The notes: a model not told the origin generated them from the sequence alone. A stretch of 64,000 nt of DNA from Spirosoma aerolatum (GCF_002056795.1 NZ_CP020104.1:3483001-3547000); one strand, 5' to 3'. Shown: positions 8,899 through 18,532, numbered from the stretch's first letter. Made by a program: numbers and translations.

Positions 8899-11800
8899 AT
8901 GCGATTCATGGGCATTCGCAAGATTCTCCTGCTTGGTATATGGCTTGCTTCCGCAAGCGTCAGTGTGGGTCAGATTAATTCTGCTGACGAAGGGCTTCAT
9001 TTTTCGCATTTATCGGCTGAGCAGGGGCTCTCTCAGAATGCGGTTCTCTGCATTTGGCAGGACAAGGAAGGGTTTCTGTGGGTGGGTACTCGAGATGGCC
9101 TAAATAAATATGATGGCTATTCCTTTACGGTTTATAAGCCAGACCCTTCTGATCCCGCCAATACGTTTTCGCACAATGTAATCACCGATATTTGCGAGGA
9201 TCGGACGGGAAGGATGTGGGTGGCCACATTAGGGGGTGGACTGCACCTGTTCGACCGACGAAGTGGAAAGGCAACCGCTTACCGGATCATTAACCCAGAG
9301 CGCATTTCCTTACGAAATGTGATGTATTCGGTTAAAGAGGACCATGAGGGAATGTTGTGGATTGCCTCCCGGGAAGGACTTACCCGCTTTAATCCAAACT
9401 CCCGAACCTTTACCCTATACGACAGCTTCAATCCTACAAAGCCTGATATATATGCTGTACAGGAAGATAAGCATGGCCAGCTATGGGTAGGGGCCCAGGA
9501 CGGCTTATATCGATTCGATCCGAAGACAAAAACGCCAACGAGAGTACCACTTCCTGTAACCATTACTGATACCAATCGATCCATTTCAACGATGTTGGCC
9601 GAGCCCAGTGGTACGCTGTGGGTTGAGGCTAATGCAGGCCATCTGTACCGAATCGACGCAGATGGAAAGGCCGTTCGGTGCCCTTTACCCCAGCCTGAAC
9701 AGCTACAGCCTCGAGTTAATTCGCTCGCTGGAGCGCTTTTAAAAGATCGGGCTGGGCAGCTATGGGCTGCTCCCCCAGGGCTTAATCGTCTACTACGACT
9801 GAATCCGGCCTCTCATCAGTGGGTTCAGTATCAGGCCGATCAGATGCAGCCTGGGAGCCTGAGTAGTAATACGATATCTGCCTTATTCCAGGATCAGGAA
9901 GGTATACTGTGGGTGGGTACCAACAATGGGTTAGATAAAGTAAGCCCGATTCCTGATAAATTTCGGTCTTATCAAATTGTCCCCAACATCAGTCACGTTC
10001 GGTTACCACAAAACAGTATTCGGGCGATTGCGCAGGATCATTCCGGGCGAATCTGGCTGGCCAACGAGTCGGATGGGTTAGTTTCCTTCCTGCCATCGAC
10101 AGGGCAGTACCGGTATTATCCGGCTAACCCAGCGGTTTCTGGGCAGTTGTACAGCCATGTGGTCAATGCAATCTGGTGTGACCAAAGCGGGGGTTTATGG
10201 ATTGGAGCGGGGCCGTTTCTACACCAGTATGACCCCAATACCGATCGGTTTATTCGGTATCCCTGCGCCATCAGTGTCAGGAGCATTCGGGAAGGATTTG
10301 CTGGGGAACTCTGGATTGCTGGAAACGGGTTGGCTCGTTTTGATAAACAAACCCATCAATTCACCTACTATCGCCATGATCCGAAAAACCCGGCTAGTTT
10401 AGGTGATGAGGGGTTAATACTGGCTTTGCCTACCCGTGATGGATCGGTCTGGGCAGCTTCGACCCGGAGGGGTATCAGTCGGCTTTCGATCAAAACAGGC
10501 CGTTTCAGACGTTATCAACCCGATTATCGGCAATTTACCTATGCATTGAATGATAAGGATATACGGTGTATTTATCAGGATCGGCGGGGGCGTATCTGGA
10601 TAGGGACCAACCAGGGAGGATTAAATCTGTACAACCCCAGTACCGACACCTTTAGCGCATTTACTACGCATCAGGGATTGCCCAGCAATCATATTGCTGG
10701 TATTCTGGATGACGAAGCAGGTAATTTGTGGTTAGCGACCAATCAGGGTATCTGTCGATTCAATCCTGAAACCGGACTTTGTCAGAATTATGATAAAAGT
10801 GATGGACTACAGGGGAATGAATTTCAGGAAGCGTATGCTCGGGGTATTCATCATGAATTACTGATGGGTGGCGCGAATGGGTTTAGTGTATTTTCGCCCC
10901 GCAGCGTTCAGACGAACACCCGTAAGCCACCCGTATACATTACCAAAGTACAGATTGGGGCTCGTACAGTGCCGCTACCGCAAACTTCATTGGTATTGGC
11001 TCACGACGATAACTACCTTTCGTTCGATTTTCTGGCACTAAACTTTATTCATCCTGAAAAAAACAGATATGCCTATCAATTGGTAGGTGTCGATAAGAAT
11101 TGGATTTTCTGTGGTACGCGTCGGTTTGTTAGTTACGCCAACCTCCCACCAGGGACGTATCAGTTTCGGGTAAAAGCTTCCAATAACGATGGTCTGTGGA
11201 ATCAGGTGGGGACGTCACTACCCATTACCATCAGCCCCCCATTTTGGCGGACAGCTTGGTTCATACTGCTGCTTATCAGTGGTATAGTTGGGGGAGTATA
11301 CCTGGGTTTTAGATACCGGGTACGGCAGATTCAGCTGGAAGAAAGTCAAAAGACGGAGGTGAATAAAAAGATGGCTGAACTGGAAATGCAGGCATTACGC
11401 GCCCAAATGAACCCTCATTTTATTTTTAACAGCCTGAATTCCATCAACCGATTCATCATGAAAAACGAGTCGGAATCAGCATCGGCCTATCTGTCAAAAT
11501 TCTCAAAACTAATCCGGTTGATTCTAAACCGATCGACGGCTGCGCTGGTTACTCTGGAGAGTGAACTTGATACGCTTTCGCTGTACCTGGAGCTGGAGTC
11601 TCTCCGGTTTTCAGGTCGGTTTACCTTTGCTATTCAGGTCGATCCGGCTATTGAGACGGAGTATACTGAAATTCCTCCAATGTTAATTCAACCTTACGTA
11701 GAAAATGCTATTTGGCACGGGTTAATGCAGAAGGAAGCCGGAGGGCATATCTTGATCAGAATTCAGCAACAGGGGAAGCAGTTAATTGGCACAGTGGAAG

Positions 11801-12009
11801 ATAATGGGGTTGGCCGGAGGAGAGCGGCCGAAGTGAAGAGTAAGTCGGCTACGCATACCAAGTCGAAGGGGATGCAGATTACGGCCGACCGATTGAAGCT
11901 AAGTCAAACCTTGTATGGGCAGCAGCCTACCGTCGCGATTCATGATCTGGTCGACGCCTTGGGTGAGCCTGCCGGTACGCGTGTGGTGTTGACCATTCCC
12001 CTCGTATAG
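8899..12009 (+). CDS. Two-component propeller sensor kinase, LytS/His_kinase type
   Basis: A protein of 1036 residues. A signal peptide is followed by a long periplasmic part made of many Reg_prop beta-propeller repeats (LWVGTxxGL/IWIGTN patterns, about 30-690), forming two seven-bladed propellers. A Y_Y_Y domain follows (about 705-775, with the typical YAYQLVGVDKNW and NLPPGTYQFRVKASNNDG), then one membrane segment near 787-808. The cytoplasmic kinase is of the His_kinase family: phospho-acceptor His840 in RAQMNPHFIFNSLNSI and an HATPase_c domain with IQPYVENAIWHGL. These sensors often detect glycan fragments, but the ligand here is unknown. The response regulator gene follows 21 bases later. 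ATGs at 8899 and 8908 are both possible starts. Confidence 0.92.
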   Translation: MRFMGIRKILLLGIWLASASVSVGQINSADEGLHFSHLSAEQGLSQNAVLCIWQDKEGFLWVGTRDGLNKYDGYSFTVYKPDPSDPANTFSHNVITDICEDRTGRMWVATLGGGLHLFDRRSGKATAYRIINPERISLRNVMYSVKEDHEGMLWIASREGLTRFNPNSRTFTLYDSFNPTKPDIYAVQEDKHGQLWVGAQDGLYRFDPKTKTPTRVPLPVTITDTNRSISTMLAEPSGTLWVEANAGHLYRIDADGKAVRCPLPQPEQLQPRVNSLAGALLKDRAGQLWAAPPGLNRLLRLNPASHQWVQYQADQMQPGSLSSNTISALFQDQEGILWVGTNNGLDKVSPIPDKFRSYQIVPNISHVRLPQNSIRAIAQDHSGRIWLANESDGLVSFLPSTGQYRYYPANPAVSGQLYSHVVNAIWCDQSGGLWIGAGPFLHQYDPNTDRFIRYPCAISVRSIREGFAGELWIAGNGLARFDKQTHQFTYYRHDPKNPASLGDEGLILALPTRDGSVWAASTRRGISRLSIKTGRFRRYQPDYRQFTYALNDKDIRCIYQDRRGRIWIGTNQGGLNLYNPSTDTFSAFTTHQGLPSNHIAGILDDEAGNLWLATNQGICRFNPETGLCQNYDKSDGLQGNEFQEAYARGIHHELLMGGANGFSVFSPRSVQTNTRKPPVYITKVQIGARTVPLPQTSLVLAHDDNYLSFDFLALNFIHPEKNRYAYQLVGVDKNWIFCGTRRFVSYANLPPGTYQFRVKASNNDGLWNQVGTSLPITISPPFWRTAWFILLLISGIVGGVYLGFRYRVRQIQLEESQKTEVNKKMAELEMQALRAQMNPHFIFNSLNSINRFIMKNESESASAYLSKFSKLIRLILNRSTAALVTLESELDTLSLYLELESLRFSGRFTFAIQVDPAIETEYTEIPPMLIQPYVENAIWHGLMQKEAGGHILIRIQQQGKQLIGTVEDNGVGRRRAAEVKSKSATHTKSKGMQITADRLKLSQTLYGQQPTVAIHDLVDALGEPAGTRVVLTIPLV

Positions 12010-12030
12010 AGCCTGCCTTTTCAAAACACA

Positions 12031-12768
12031 ATGATCAAAGCCGTTATTATCGACGATGAAGAACACTGCCGGGAAACCCTCTCCATGCAGTTGGATAAAT
12101 ACTGCCCTGATATTACCGTTGTCGCTTCTTTTCCTTCGGCAACGGAAGGGTTACACTATTTGCAGCAAACACCCCCTGATTTGTTGTTTCTGGATATTGA
12201 AATGCCCTTGATGAACGGTTTTGAGTTACTGGAAAAACTACCTGCCATACCATTTGCCATTATTTTCACGACGGGCTACGATATGTATGCCATAAAAGCC
12301 ATTCGATTCAGTGCGCTGGATTATCTCCTCAAACCGATTGATCGGGACGATTTGCAGAAGGCAGTAGGCAAGTTTCAGCGAAAGTCCATCGCCCAGATGG
12401 CCCAGCAGATCGAAATACTGGTCGAAAAATTGGGTGCGAAAAAAGCCCGGCAAAAAATTGCTCTGCCAACGGCGCATGGTTTCGATGTGATTCCGACCGA
12501 TATCATTATTCGCTGTGAAGCAGATGATAACTATACCCACGTTGTGTTGAAGACTGGCAAATCGCTATTAGTATCCCGGACATTGAAAGAGATCGAAGAG
12601 CTATTAGCGGGGGATGGATTTTTACGGATTCACCAGTCGCATCTTATCAATCTGGATGAGCTACAACGCTATATACGGGGTGAAGGGGGGTATGTTATCA
12701 TGAGTGATAATTCGTCCGTTCCGGTTTCAAGGAGCCGCAAGGAAGTGCTCCTAAATCGATTCAATTAG
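12031..12768 (+). CDS. LytTR-family response regulator, partner of the propeller kinase
   Basis: A cytoplasmic protein of 245 residues. The N-terminal receiver domain has the acidic pocket IIDDEE (residues 6-11), phospho-acceptor Asp55 in FLDIEMP, Thr80/81 and Lys101 in LLKPID. A helical linker leads to a C-terminal LytTR DNA-binding domain (about 145-245, with CEADDNYTHV, VSRTLKEIEELL and FLRIHQSHLINLDEL). It begins 21 bases after the kinase stop and a clear terminator lies at 13020. The pair is therefore a self-contained two-component system. Target genes are unknown; LytTR proteins usually bind paired direct repeats. Confidence 0.93.
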   Translation: MIKAVIIDDEEHCRETLSMQLDKYCPDITVVASFPSATEGLHYLQQTPPDLLFLDIEMPLMNGFELLEKLPAIPFAIIFTTGYDMYAIKAIRFSALDYLLKPIDRDDLQKAVGKFQRKSIAQMAQQIEILVEKLGAKKARQKIALPTAHGFDVIPTDIIIRCEADDNYTHVVLKTGKSLLVSRTLKEIEELLAGDGFLRIHQSHLINLDELQRYIRGEGGYVIMSDNSSVPVSRSRKEVLLNRFN

Positions 12769-13019
12769 GGTTTTGCTACTCATCCATTCTTACCAATTAC
12801 TCGCTCAATACCGCCAACCACTCAATTCAGATTGAATCGATACTGGCCTTTTCGTAGCATTACCCATCCAGGCTACGGATGAAATAGCTTGCAACAGATA
12901 CGCTTATTCTGTCGTAAAGCAATTGAGCACGGATGGAAACAAATCAGGTAACTGTTCAAATGCATAGGTTGAAGCCAGATAGACTCGATTTTATATAGGA
13001 TTCAAGTAAGAGGAGTGTA

Positions 13020-13052
13020 GAAGGGTTTGTCTGATTAGATAAACCCTTTTTG
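13020..13052 (+). terminator. Intrinsic terminator after the LytTR two-component operon
   Basis: The stem AAGGGTTT (13021-13028) / AAACCCTT (13041-13048) with a 12-base loop is followed by a T-run. It lies 250 bases after the response regulator stop and 50 bases before the HTH gene. The 13 kb gap between 12769 and 13097 holds nothing else that I can support. Confidence 0.75.
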
Positions 13053-13097
13053 TAGGTAAACGTATTGCCACCATTGACGAATTATACATTGAAACCG

Positions 13098-13421
13098 ATG
13101 AATAAAGGACGAAAACCAGCCATAAATGGCAAATGGCTGGAAGAGGCTCTGGAAGCCCAGGGGTATAACCTTCACTCGGCTGCCAAATTGATAGGTGTCG
13201 AAAGCCGGATACTGTACGCACACAAGGCCGGTCAAACCACGATTTCAACGGGCATTCTCTTCGCTTTATGTTCAGCGTTGCCTACCCTGTCGGAGCGATA
13301 TGTACTGACGGGACGAGGCCCCAAAATAGTGCTTTCGGCAGAAACGGACGAGAATCTGTTGCTGGAATCGTTTCAGATCAAGAAATCAATCGAGCGAATT
13401 CTCCATACATTGACTTCTTAG
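13098..13421 (+). CDS. Small helix-turn-helix (XRE/CI-like) protein
   Basis: A protein of 107 residues from the ATG at 13098; an in-frame TTG at 13065 lies upstream but is an unlikely start. After a basic N-terminus (MNKGRKPAINGKWL) comes a helical segment (LEEALEAQGYNLHSAAKLIGV, then SRILYAHKAGQTTISTGILF) resembling the five-helix DNA-binding domain of phage CI/XRE-type repressors. A short C-terminal helix (about 85-107) could mediate dimerisation. No phage genes are nearby, so it is probably a chromosomal regulator in this cluster. Its target is unknown. Assignment rests on helix pattern only. Confidence 0.55.
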   Translation: MNKGRKPAINGKWLEEALEAQGYNLHSAAKLIGVESRILYAHKAGQTTISTGILFALCSALPTLSERYVLTGRGPKIVLSAETDENLLLESFQIKKSIERILHTLTS

Positions 13422-13569
13422 CAAGAGAATTGTAGGTCTTAGTGGCTAAACAGGTTGTAGCCATAAACTCAGTCATTGTCAGCGTGGGTAGGTAACGAAA
13501 AAGCTTTATATAGTCAAATTCGTTAACTCAAGGGCAGAAATGGTGTTTTAAGGGAAACAACCTGAATGC

Positions 13570-13800
13570 ATGGAAATAACGCACGATTTACTAATTGGCT
13601 TAGGTTTTCGGTGGATACCCGGTCAACCACCGAAATACAGCTACAAAGCGTTTTCAGGACATCTGGAGCCTGAAAGCGGTATTTTTTTCTTTGACGATTT
13701 TACACTACCTATTATTCAATTCACAGATTTACTTTACCTGGTAAAATTGATCAATTTTCCTTCACAGCCAGAGCAATTACCCCTTGTTAATCCTAATTAA
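13570..13800 (+). CDS. Small conserved protein of unknown function (copy 1)
   Basis: A protein of 76 residues with no signal peptide or membrane segment. I recognise no family, but it has a clear paralogue at 18013-18246 in this window. Shared positions include ITHxLL, LGF, YxYKxFxG, G(I/S)F(F/L)F(D/Q)DF, PIIxF(T/D)DL and a terminal LxxLI. The conservation of two small proteins over about 75 residues strongly supports real coding. Both copies lie near a stand-alone LytTR gene. The aromatic, acidic, mostly beta pattern suggests a compact binding or adaptor domain; function is unknown. Confidence 0.7.
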   Translation: MEITHDLLIGLGFRWIPGQPPKYSYKAFSGHLEPESGIFFFDDFTLPIIQFTDLLYLVKLINFPSQPEQLPLVNPN

Positions 13801-13886
13801 ATCGTAAGGATATAGCTATTTTATGTACGAAAAATGACAATCATATGTTATTTTTGTAATAATTCATTTAGTGAATGGTGGGAGTT

Positions 13887-13919
13887 AATCAGGCCGTATT
13901 TATTAGATACGGCCTGATT
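13887..13919. terminator. Perfect 13-bp stem hairpin after small protein copy 1
   Basis: AATCAGGCCGTAT (13887-13899) pairs perfectly with ATACGGCCTGATT (13907-13919) around a 7-base loop. It lies 86 bases after the 13800 stop and before the hybrid kinase gene, so it most likely ends the rightward transcript. The T-tail is short (TTTGT), so it may also act as an RNA stabiliser. The remainder of the 13801-14101 gap shows nothing else. Confidence 0.7.
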
Positions 13920-14101
13920 TGTACTAAACGACTGGCAGACTGAAACCGTGTACGTGACCAGCTACGGACAGCTTTTCCTTTTCCACTGGATTGAATCCCT
14001 ACCAAATGGGGAATGTCATAAAGGAAAGGCTAAATGGCATTAATCTGTACTGCGAATGAAGCAGCCGCGCACGGGCTAGCAAGCCATCTCAGCACCATCA
14101 T

Positions 14102-17071
14102 ATGCCTTTGGTAAATTTCTGTTTAGCTGCGTGGAAATGGCACATGGATGATCGATTTTTACGTTATATGTGGTTTTGCATTTGGCGTTGGCTTGACCAA
14201 CTATTAGTCTTAATTCCTGCTCTCCGGCAAGCTGAAACGATATATGTACGCTCAGGGTTGCTAATCGGCTGTCTGGTTGGACTTTTGGGTGGATTCGAAG
14301 CAGATGCGCAACCATCGGTAAATAGGTTTCCAAGCTCTCATTCAGCCAAACCTACCATCATTCATTTTGAGTATTTCGTTGATACCACCGATCGATTGAC
14401 CATTGGGCAAATAACCGATCCACAGCTTCACTGGCAATCTACCCCCAACTCAAGCCTAATTCTAGGCTTCACACCGCATCCGGTCTGGTGCCGCTTTATC
14501 GTACAGCAATCGACGAATGTACCTTCCGGATATGCCCTTGAGCTGACAAATTTTTATGTTGACAGCCTTACGCTCTATCAACCTGATCGGCGTAGCGGCT
14601 GGCACATTCAGTATTCAGGCGATCTGATTCCATTGGCCCGGCGCACACCCCCAACACGCTATCCAACCGTATTTATACGCGTACAGGAGTCGACTCCCCA
14701 AACGTTTTATGCCCGTATTCAGTCAACGCAGCATCATAGTTATCAATGGCGTGTGTGGGATCAGGCGACATTTCGTACGGATCGATTGCCGGATGTTGAT
14801 CGCTATATCACGTTTTCGCTGGCCATATTATTATCTCTCTTTCAAGTTGCGCTGCTGTTGTTCATGTATCAATATGTGGTGCTGCGGTCCTACGCCATTT
14901 TTGCGCTGGCAGTGGGACTAAGTGTATTATTTGCTTCGGGCTATTCAAGTATATTCTTTCCCATGTCAACCTATTGGGCTCATACAAGCCATTATGCAAC
15001 GGTGGGCCTATTGCTGCCAACGCTGGCTTACTACGTCGTTCAATCGTATCAATTGACAAAGCACATTCCTCGGCTGGTCTGGTTGTATGCGGGATTCGGT
15101 GCCGTAGGAGTCGTATATACGGTACTCAGTTTTTTTGTCCGCCACCCATATATAACCTGGGCGCTAATTGCTACGCTGGCAATTATGATGGGCTTTACCC
15201 TGGTGCTTTTGATCGGTTTATACTGGCGAGGAGTACGACCCGCTATCTGGAACGTGTTGGCTCTACTGATTACATTGCCGGTCTATACGTATTTTTATGG
15301 ACGCAATGCTGGCTTTTTCACCGGTTCGCTCAGTGAAGAAACTCTCAGGTTTCTGATGTTTTGCTGTTTTGCCAGCGAACCGTTTTTTGTTGTTTTAATG
15401 CTATGGCAGGCTACCCGCGAACGCATTCGTACGGCCGAGCGCCTTACGCATGAACAGGCACAACGCGAAACCATTCAGGCACTCGACCGGCTTAAAACCG
15501 ACTTTTTTACCAACGTATCCCATGAACTTCGTACCCCACTTACGCTGCTGTTAGGGCCATTGCAAATGTTGTACAAGCGTTACCCCGACCATGAGCTGTA
15601 CGGGCTTATGTACCGGAATGCTAGTCGACTTCAAACACTCATCAATCAACTGCTTGATCTGGCTAAACTGGATGCCCATCAGATGAAACATTCTCCGTCT
15701 TTGGGGGATCTGGTTACTGATATTCAGACTTGGGTAGCTGGGTTCAGTACATTGGCGCAAAGTAGATCGGTACAGATAAGTTTACGACAGACACAAACCC
15801 ATTGGTCTGCTTTGTACGATGCTGATAAAATTGAGAAAGTTTTATCGAATCTGATTAGTAATGCCCTTAAATATACACCCGCTGGAGGCTCTGTTACGAT
15901 TGACGTTGCATACCTGCCAACGGAGGTGAGCATCGATGTGACTGATACAGGTACAGGCATGTCGGAAAAAGTGCTGTCGAGAGTATTTGATCGGTTTTAT
16001 CAGGGCGATCGTGTCAATCGACTGGAGGTTGGAACAGGCATTGGTCTTTCAATAACCTATGAACTGATCCGGTTGATGGGGGGCGTCATCTCAGTGGAAA
16101 GCCAGCCTGGAGTGGGAACGACATTTTATGTGTCGATACCAGTTAGGGAAGCGAAAGAGCAACTCCTGGTAAATGAAAACGAACCGTCGGCCAACCTATT
16201 GGATCTGATCGGCTATAGCGTTAATGAACTGGATCTAGGTGCTGAAAAACAGAGTGTTAAGAAGGATGGATTGGCAAACTCATTTGAAAAGCCACTTCTT
16301 TTGCTTGTGGAAGACAATGACGACCTCCGTTTGTACCTGCGAATTATTCTGGCAACTTACTATTCATTAGTCGAAGCAACTGACGGTCAGCAGGCATTGG
16401 ATATGGCCGTTGAGTTGCTCCCGGACCTTATTGTGACCGATCTAATGATGCCCCGACTTGATGGATTGGAGCTGTGTGCCGCTTTGCGGGCCGACCCACG
16501 TACCGATCACATTCCTGTAGTAATGCTCACTGCCAAAGCAAGCGTAGAGAATCGGCTCAAAGGACTTGCGACAGGGGCGGATGAGTATCTGACCAAACCC
16601 TTTTTGCCTGCCGAATTGTTGGTGCGGCTAACGAACCTCCTCCGGCGGCAGACGGCCCAGCAGGCTTATTGGCAACGGACATTGACGAGTGGCCTACCTC
16701 AGGCCAGTTTGCATAGACAGGAAACCCCTGACTTTTCAGCCCCGCTTTTGGCTGATAGCTCCCCTTTTTTAGAGCGATTATATACGATTTTGGAGCAGCA
16801 CCTCGATCAGTCTGAGTTTGACGTTGAGCAGTTGGCCGATGCGCTGGCGATAAGCAGCCGGACCCTCAACCGAAAACTTAAGGTCATTCTCGGCTTCAAT
16901 ACGCGGGAAACGATTCGTTCGTATCGGCTCCGGCGGGCTAATGAGATGCTGGCGCAAGGAGTTCAACCGACACAGGCTGCGTATGCGGTTGGATTTGGGA
17001 GTTTGTCTTCGTTTGGCAGGGCGTATAAAGATCAGTATGGATACGCTCCATCGGCTCATAAGAGTAAGTAG
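14102..17071 (+). CDS. 7TMR-DISM hybrid sensor kinase with receiver and AraC DNA-binding domain
   Basis: A one-protein two-component system of 989 residues. The N-terminal part is a 7TMR-DISM extracellular domain (about 80-220) followed by seven membrane helices (about 235-440). Next come a HisKA domain with His474 (FFTNVSHELRTP), an HATPase_c domain (about 570-690; NLISNALKYTP and GTGIGLSI), a receiver domain (about 730-845; EDNDD and phospho-acceptor Asp780 in VTDLMMPRLDG) and a C-terminal AraC-type helix-turn-helix (about 890-985; SSRTLNRKLK and AYAVGFGSLSSFGRAYK). The sensor binds an unknown, perhaps carbohydrate, ligand outside and the same protein then binds DNA while membrane-attached. 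The exact start is uncertain: a later ATG at 14144 is as good as that at 14102. A close regulatory neighbour is the LytTR gene at 17594. Confidence 0.9.
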   Translation: MPLVNFCLAAWKWHMDDRFLRYMWFCIWRWLDQLLVLIPALRQAETIYVRSGLLIGCLVGLLGGFEADAQPSVNRFPSSHSAKPTIIHFEYFVDTTDRLTIGQITDPQLHWQSTPNSSLILGFTPHPVWCRFIVQQSTNVPSGYALELTNFYVDSLTLYQPDRRSGWHIQYSGDLIPLARRTPPTRYPTVFIRVQESTPQTFYARIQSTQHHSYQWRVWDQATFRTDRLPDVDRYITFSLAILLSLFQVALLLFMYQYVVLRSYAIFALAVGLSVLFASGYSSIFFPMSTYWAHTSHYATVGLLLPTLAYYVVQSYQLTKHIPRLVWLYAGFGAVGVVYTVLSFFVRHPYITWALIATLAIMMGFTLVLLIGLYWRGVRPAIWNVLALLITLPVYTYFYGRNAGFFTGSLSEETLRFLMFCCFASEPFFVVLMLWQATRERIRTAERLTHEQAQRETIQALDRLKTDFFTNVSHELRTPLTLLLGPLQMLYKRYPDHELYGLMYRNASRLQTLINQLLDLAKLDAHQMKHSPSLGDLVTDIQTWVAGFSTLAQSRSVQISLRQTQTHWSALYDADKIEKVLSNLISNALKYTPAGGSVTIDVAYLPTEVSIDVTDTGTGMSEKVLSRVFDRFYQGDRVNRLEVGTGIGLSITYELIRLMGGVISVESQPGVGTTFYVSIPVREAKEQLLVNENEPSANLLDLIGYSVNELDLGAEKQSVKKDGLANSFEKPLLLLVEDNDDLRLYLRIILATYYSLVEATDGQQALDMAVELLPDLIVTDLMMPRLDGLELCAALRADPRTDHIPVVMLTAKASVENRLKGLATGADEYLTKPFLPAELLVRLTNLLRRQTAQQAYWQRTLTSGLPQASLHRQETPDFSAPLLADSSPFLERLYTILEQHLDQSEFDVEQLADALAISSRTLNRKLKVILGFNTRETIRSYRLRRANEMLAQGVQPTQAAYAVGFGSLSSFGRAYKDQYGYAPSAHKSK

Positions 17072-17593
17072 CCAATAAAATCTGCACATCCGTTATGAGA
17101 ATTAGCCAATTGAGCCTGTAGTAATTAGCGACACAGGACTAGTTTATTAAGTGTAATTAAGTAATCTTTTTTGCTGAATTATTTAATAGTAATATTATCT
17201 AATTAAGGTATTGGTGATAAAAAGTTGGCTAATGGTCATTTGAGTAGAGTTTTTGTCAGATTCAGTAGAGCCTACTGCCCAACATAAGATGAAATTTACA
17301 TCGGGCAGTTAATTCACGAAGCCTTAGCCAGTAGGCCTACTGCAACGTGCAGAATTGCCCCGGTCATTACCTAAATCGGTGACCTGCTCTTTTCAAAAAC
17401 TTTTCTAACGGCTGTTCACGTCCAGTATGCCAACCTCTAACTGCCTGATTTTAGCTTTCCGTTTTAGAACGAATTCCTCGACTTCGATTCCTGTCCGTAA
17501 GCGCTCTCAGCCTGCTAAACCGATGGGGTTTTATCTGCCAGCCCCTAATGGCCAACCACTTCGCATTCTTTTAGCTATTCACATCTGATCGAT
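17072..17593. other. 522-bp intergenic region before LytTR copy 2
   Basis: No gene is seen. The first half is AT-rich and could hold a promoter, although no clean TTTG/TAnnTTTG pair was found. It contains two related dyads (listed separately). Confidence 0.6.
17263..17342. promoter_or_regulatory. Two dyads with the same CAGTAG half-site
   Basis: CAGTAG-N3-CTACTG at 17263-17277 and CAGTAG-N2-CTACTG at 17329-17342 share both arms and are separated by 66 bases start to start, roughly six helical turns. They lie 250-330 bases before LytTR copy 2. Paired identical dyads suggest an operator for a dimeric regulator, possibly one encoded in this cluster. No binding protein can be named. Confidence 0.35.
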
Positions 17594-17926
17594 ATGCCGC
17601 AAGTAGCCGTTCAAACTCAGCCTGCCTTTGATCCGTCTCAGGTTATGTACTTAGCAGGCGATGTCAATTATTGCTTCATTTACCTGAAGGGAGGTAAACA
17701 GATTTTATCAAGTCGTACCTTAAAATGGTACCATCAACGGTGGCCCCAGTTCATTCGCATACACAAAGGGTATCTCGTTAACCCGGCGTATGTACGGCGT
17801 TGGATGATAATATCACCTGTTTTAGCGTTCACGATTATGACCGATGGTGTATCGTTGTCAGTTGGACGTAGACGTATTGCCGCTATTTCGAATCAATTGG
17901 CTGGTCCTGCCCCGCTGGCATCCTGA
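17594..17926 (+). CDS. Stand-alone LytTR DNA-binding protein (copy 2)
   Basis: A protein of 110 residues made of one LytTR domain: VMYLAGDVNYCFIYL, LSSRTLKWYHQRW, FIRIHKGYLVNPAYV, and a basic GRRRIAAIS near the end. It is a paralogue of the protein at 8362-8742 and shares the same unusual feature of having no receiver domain. It is followed 86 bases later by the second copy of the small 76-77 aa protein. The long leader region with two dyads suggests regulated expression. Its target is unknown. Confidence 0.8.
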   Translation: MPQVAVQTQPAFDPSQVMYLAGDVNYCFIYLKGGKQILSSRTLKWYHQRWPQFIRIHKGYLVNPAYVRRWMIISPVLAFTIMTDGVSLSVGRRRIAAISNQLAGPAPLAS

Positions 17927-18012
17927 GTCGCTATTTGCACCGTTTAGGCTTAGTTATCAGAGTAGTAGCGACTGCCTATACCGTTGTTGGTTAATTTTTT
18001 GCAGCAAAATTT

Positions 18013-18246
18013 ATGACTATAACCCACCACATTTTACTATCGCTCGGTTTCAAGCAGCTACCTGACCAGCCAAATCAGTATGTGTACAAGCGCTTTCAGG
18101 GGTGTCTGATTCCACAAACAGGCAGCTTTCTTTTTCAGGATTTCAGTGTGCCAATTATAAACTTCGATGATCTGGTTTTTCTACTTGATTTGATCGACCA
18201 TCAGGACGAAGCAAAACTGATGAAATATCCACTACATTATAATTAA
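18013..18246 (+). CDS. Small conserved protein of unknown function (copy 2)
   Basis: A protein of 77 residues, paralogous to the one at 13570-13800. Shared blocks are ITHxxLxxLGF near the start, QPxxYxYKxFxGxLxP, FxFxDFxxPIIxFxDL and LxxLI. It has no signal peptide, membrane segment or known catalytic motif. It lies 86 bases after LytTR copy 2 and probably shares its transcript, ending at the terminator near 18501. The recurring link with a LytTR protein suggests a partner or modulator, which is inference. Confidence 0.7.
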   Translation: MTITHHILLSLGFKQLPDQPNQYVYKRFQGCLIPQTGSFLFQDFSVPIINFDDLVFLLDLIDHQDEAKLMKYPLHYN

Positions 18247-18500
18247 TGGTCTTGAGCTATAAGCAAATGGGCTTTGTAGCACAAGGTCACAGCTAAAAAT
18301 TGACCATGATTTTATAAAGGGAATAACAGGTAGTCTGTAGATGAGTTGTCTTCTACTCTGATTAATGGCAAACTGGGCCGTATAGTAATCTGGTGCCAGA
18401 ATACTGGTTTTTTTGACAGATATGGCCCGGTTGTTGTTTTGGTACCCACGATTGCAGATTGGTGAAAGCCTTTCTGCAAGCTCTTATGGGTTAGGTTTTA

Positions 18501-18532
18501 AACGCTGGTGCCTTTGGTGCCAGCGTTTTTTT
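18501..18532 (+). terminator. Intrinsic terminator after small protein copy 2
   Basis: The stem AACGCTGG (18501-18508) / CCAGCGTT (18520-18527) with an 11-base loop is followed directly by seven Ts (18526-18532). It stands 255 bases after the small protein stop and 234 bases before the OmpR-type regulator. The rest of the 18247-18765 gap holds no supportable gene; a 94-codon frame there overlaps this hairpin and was rejected. Confidence 0.8.
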
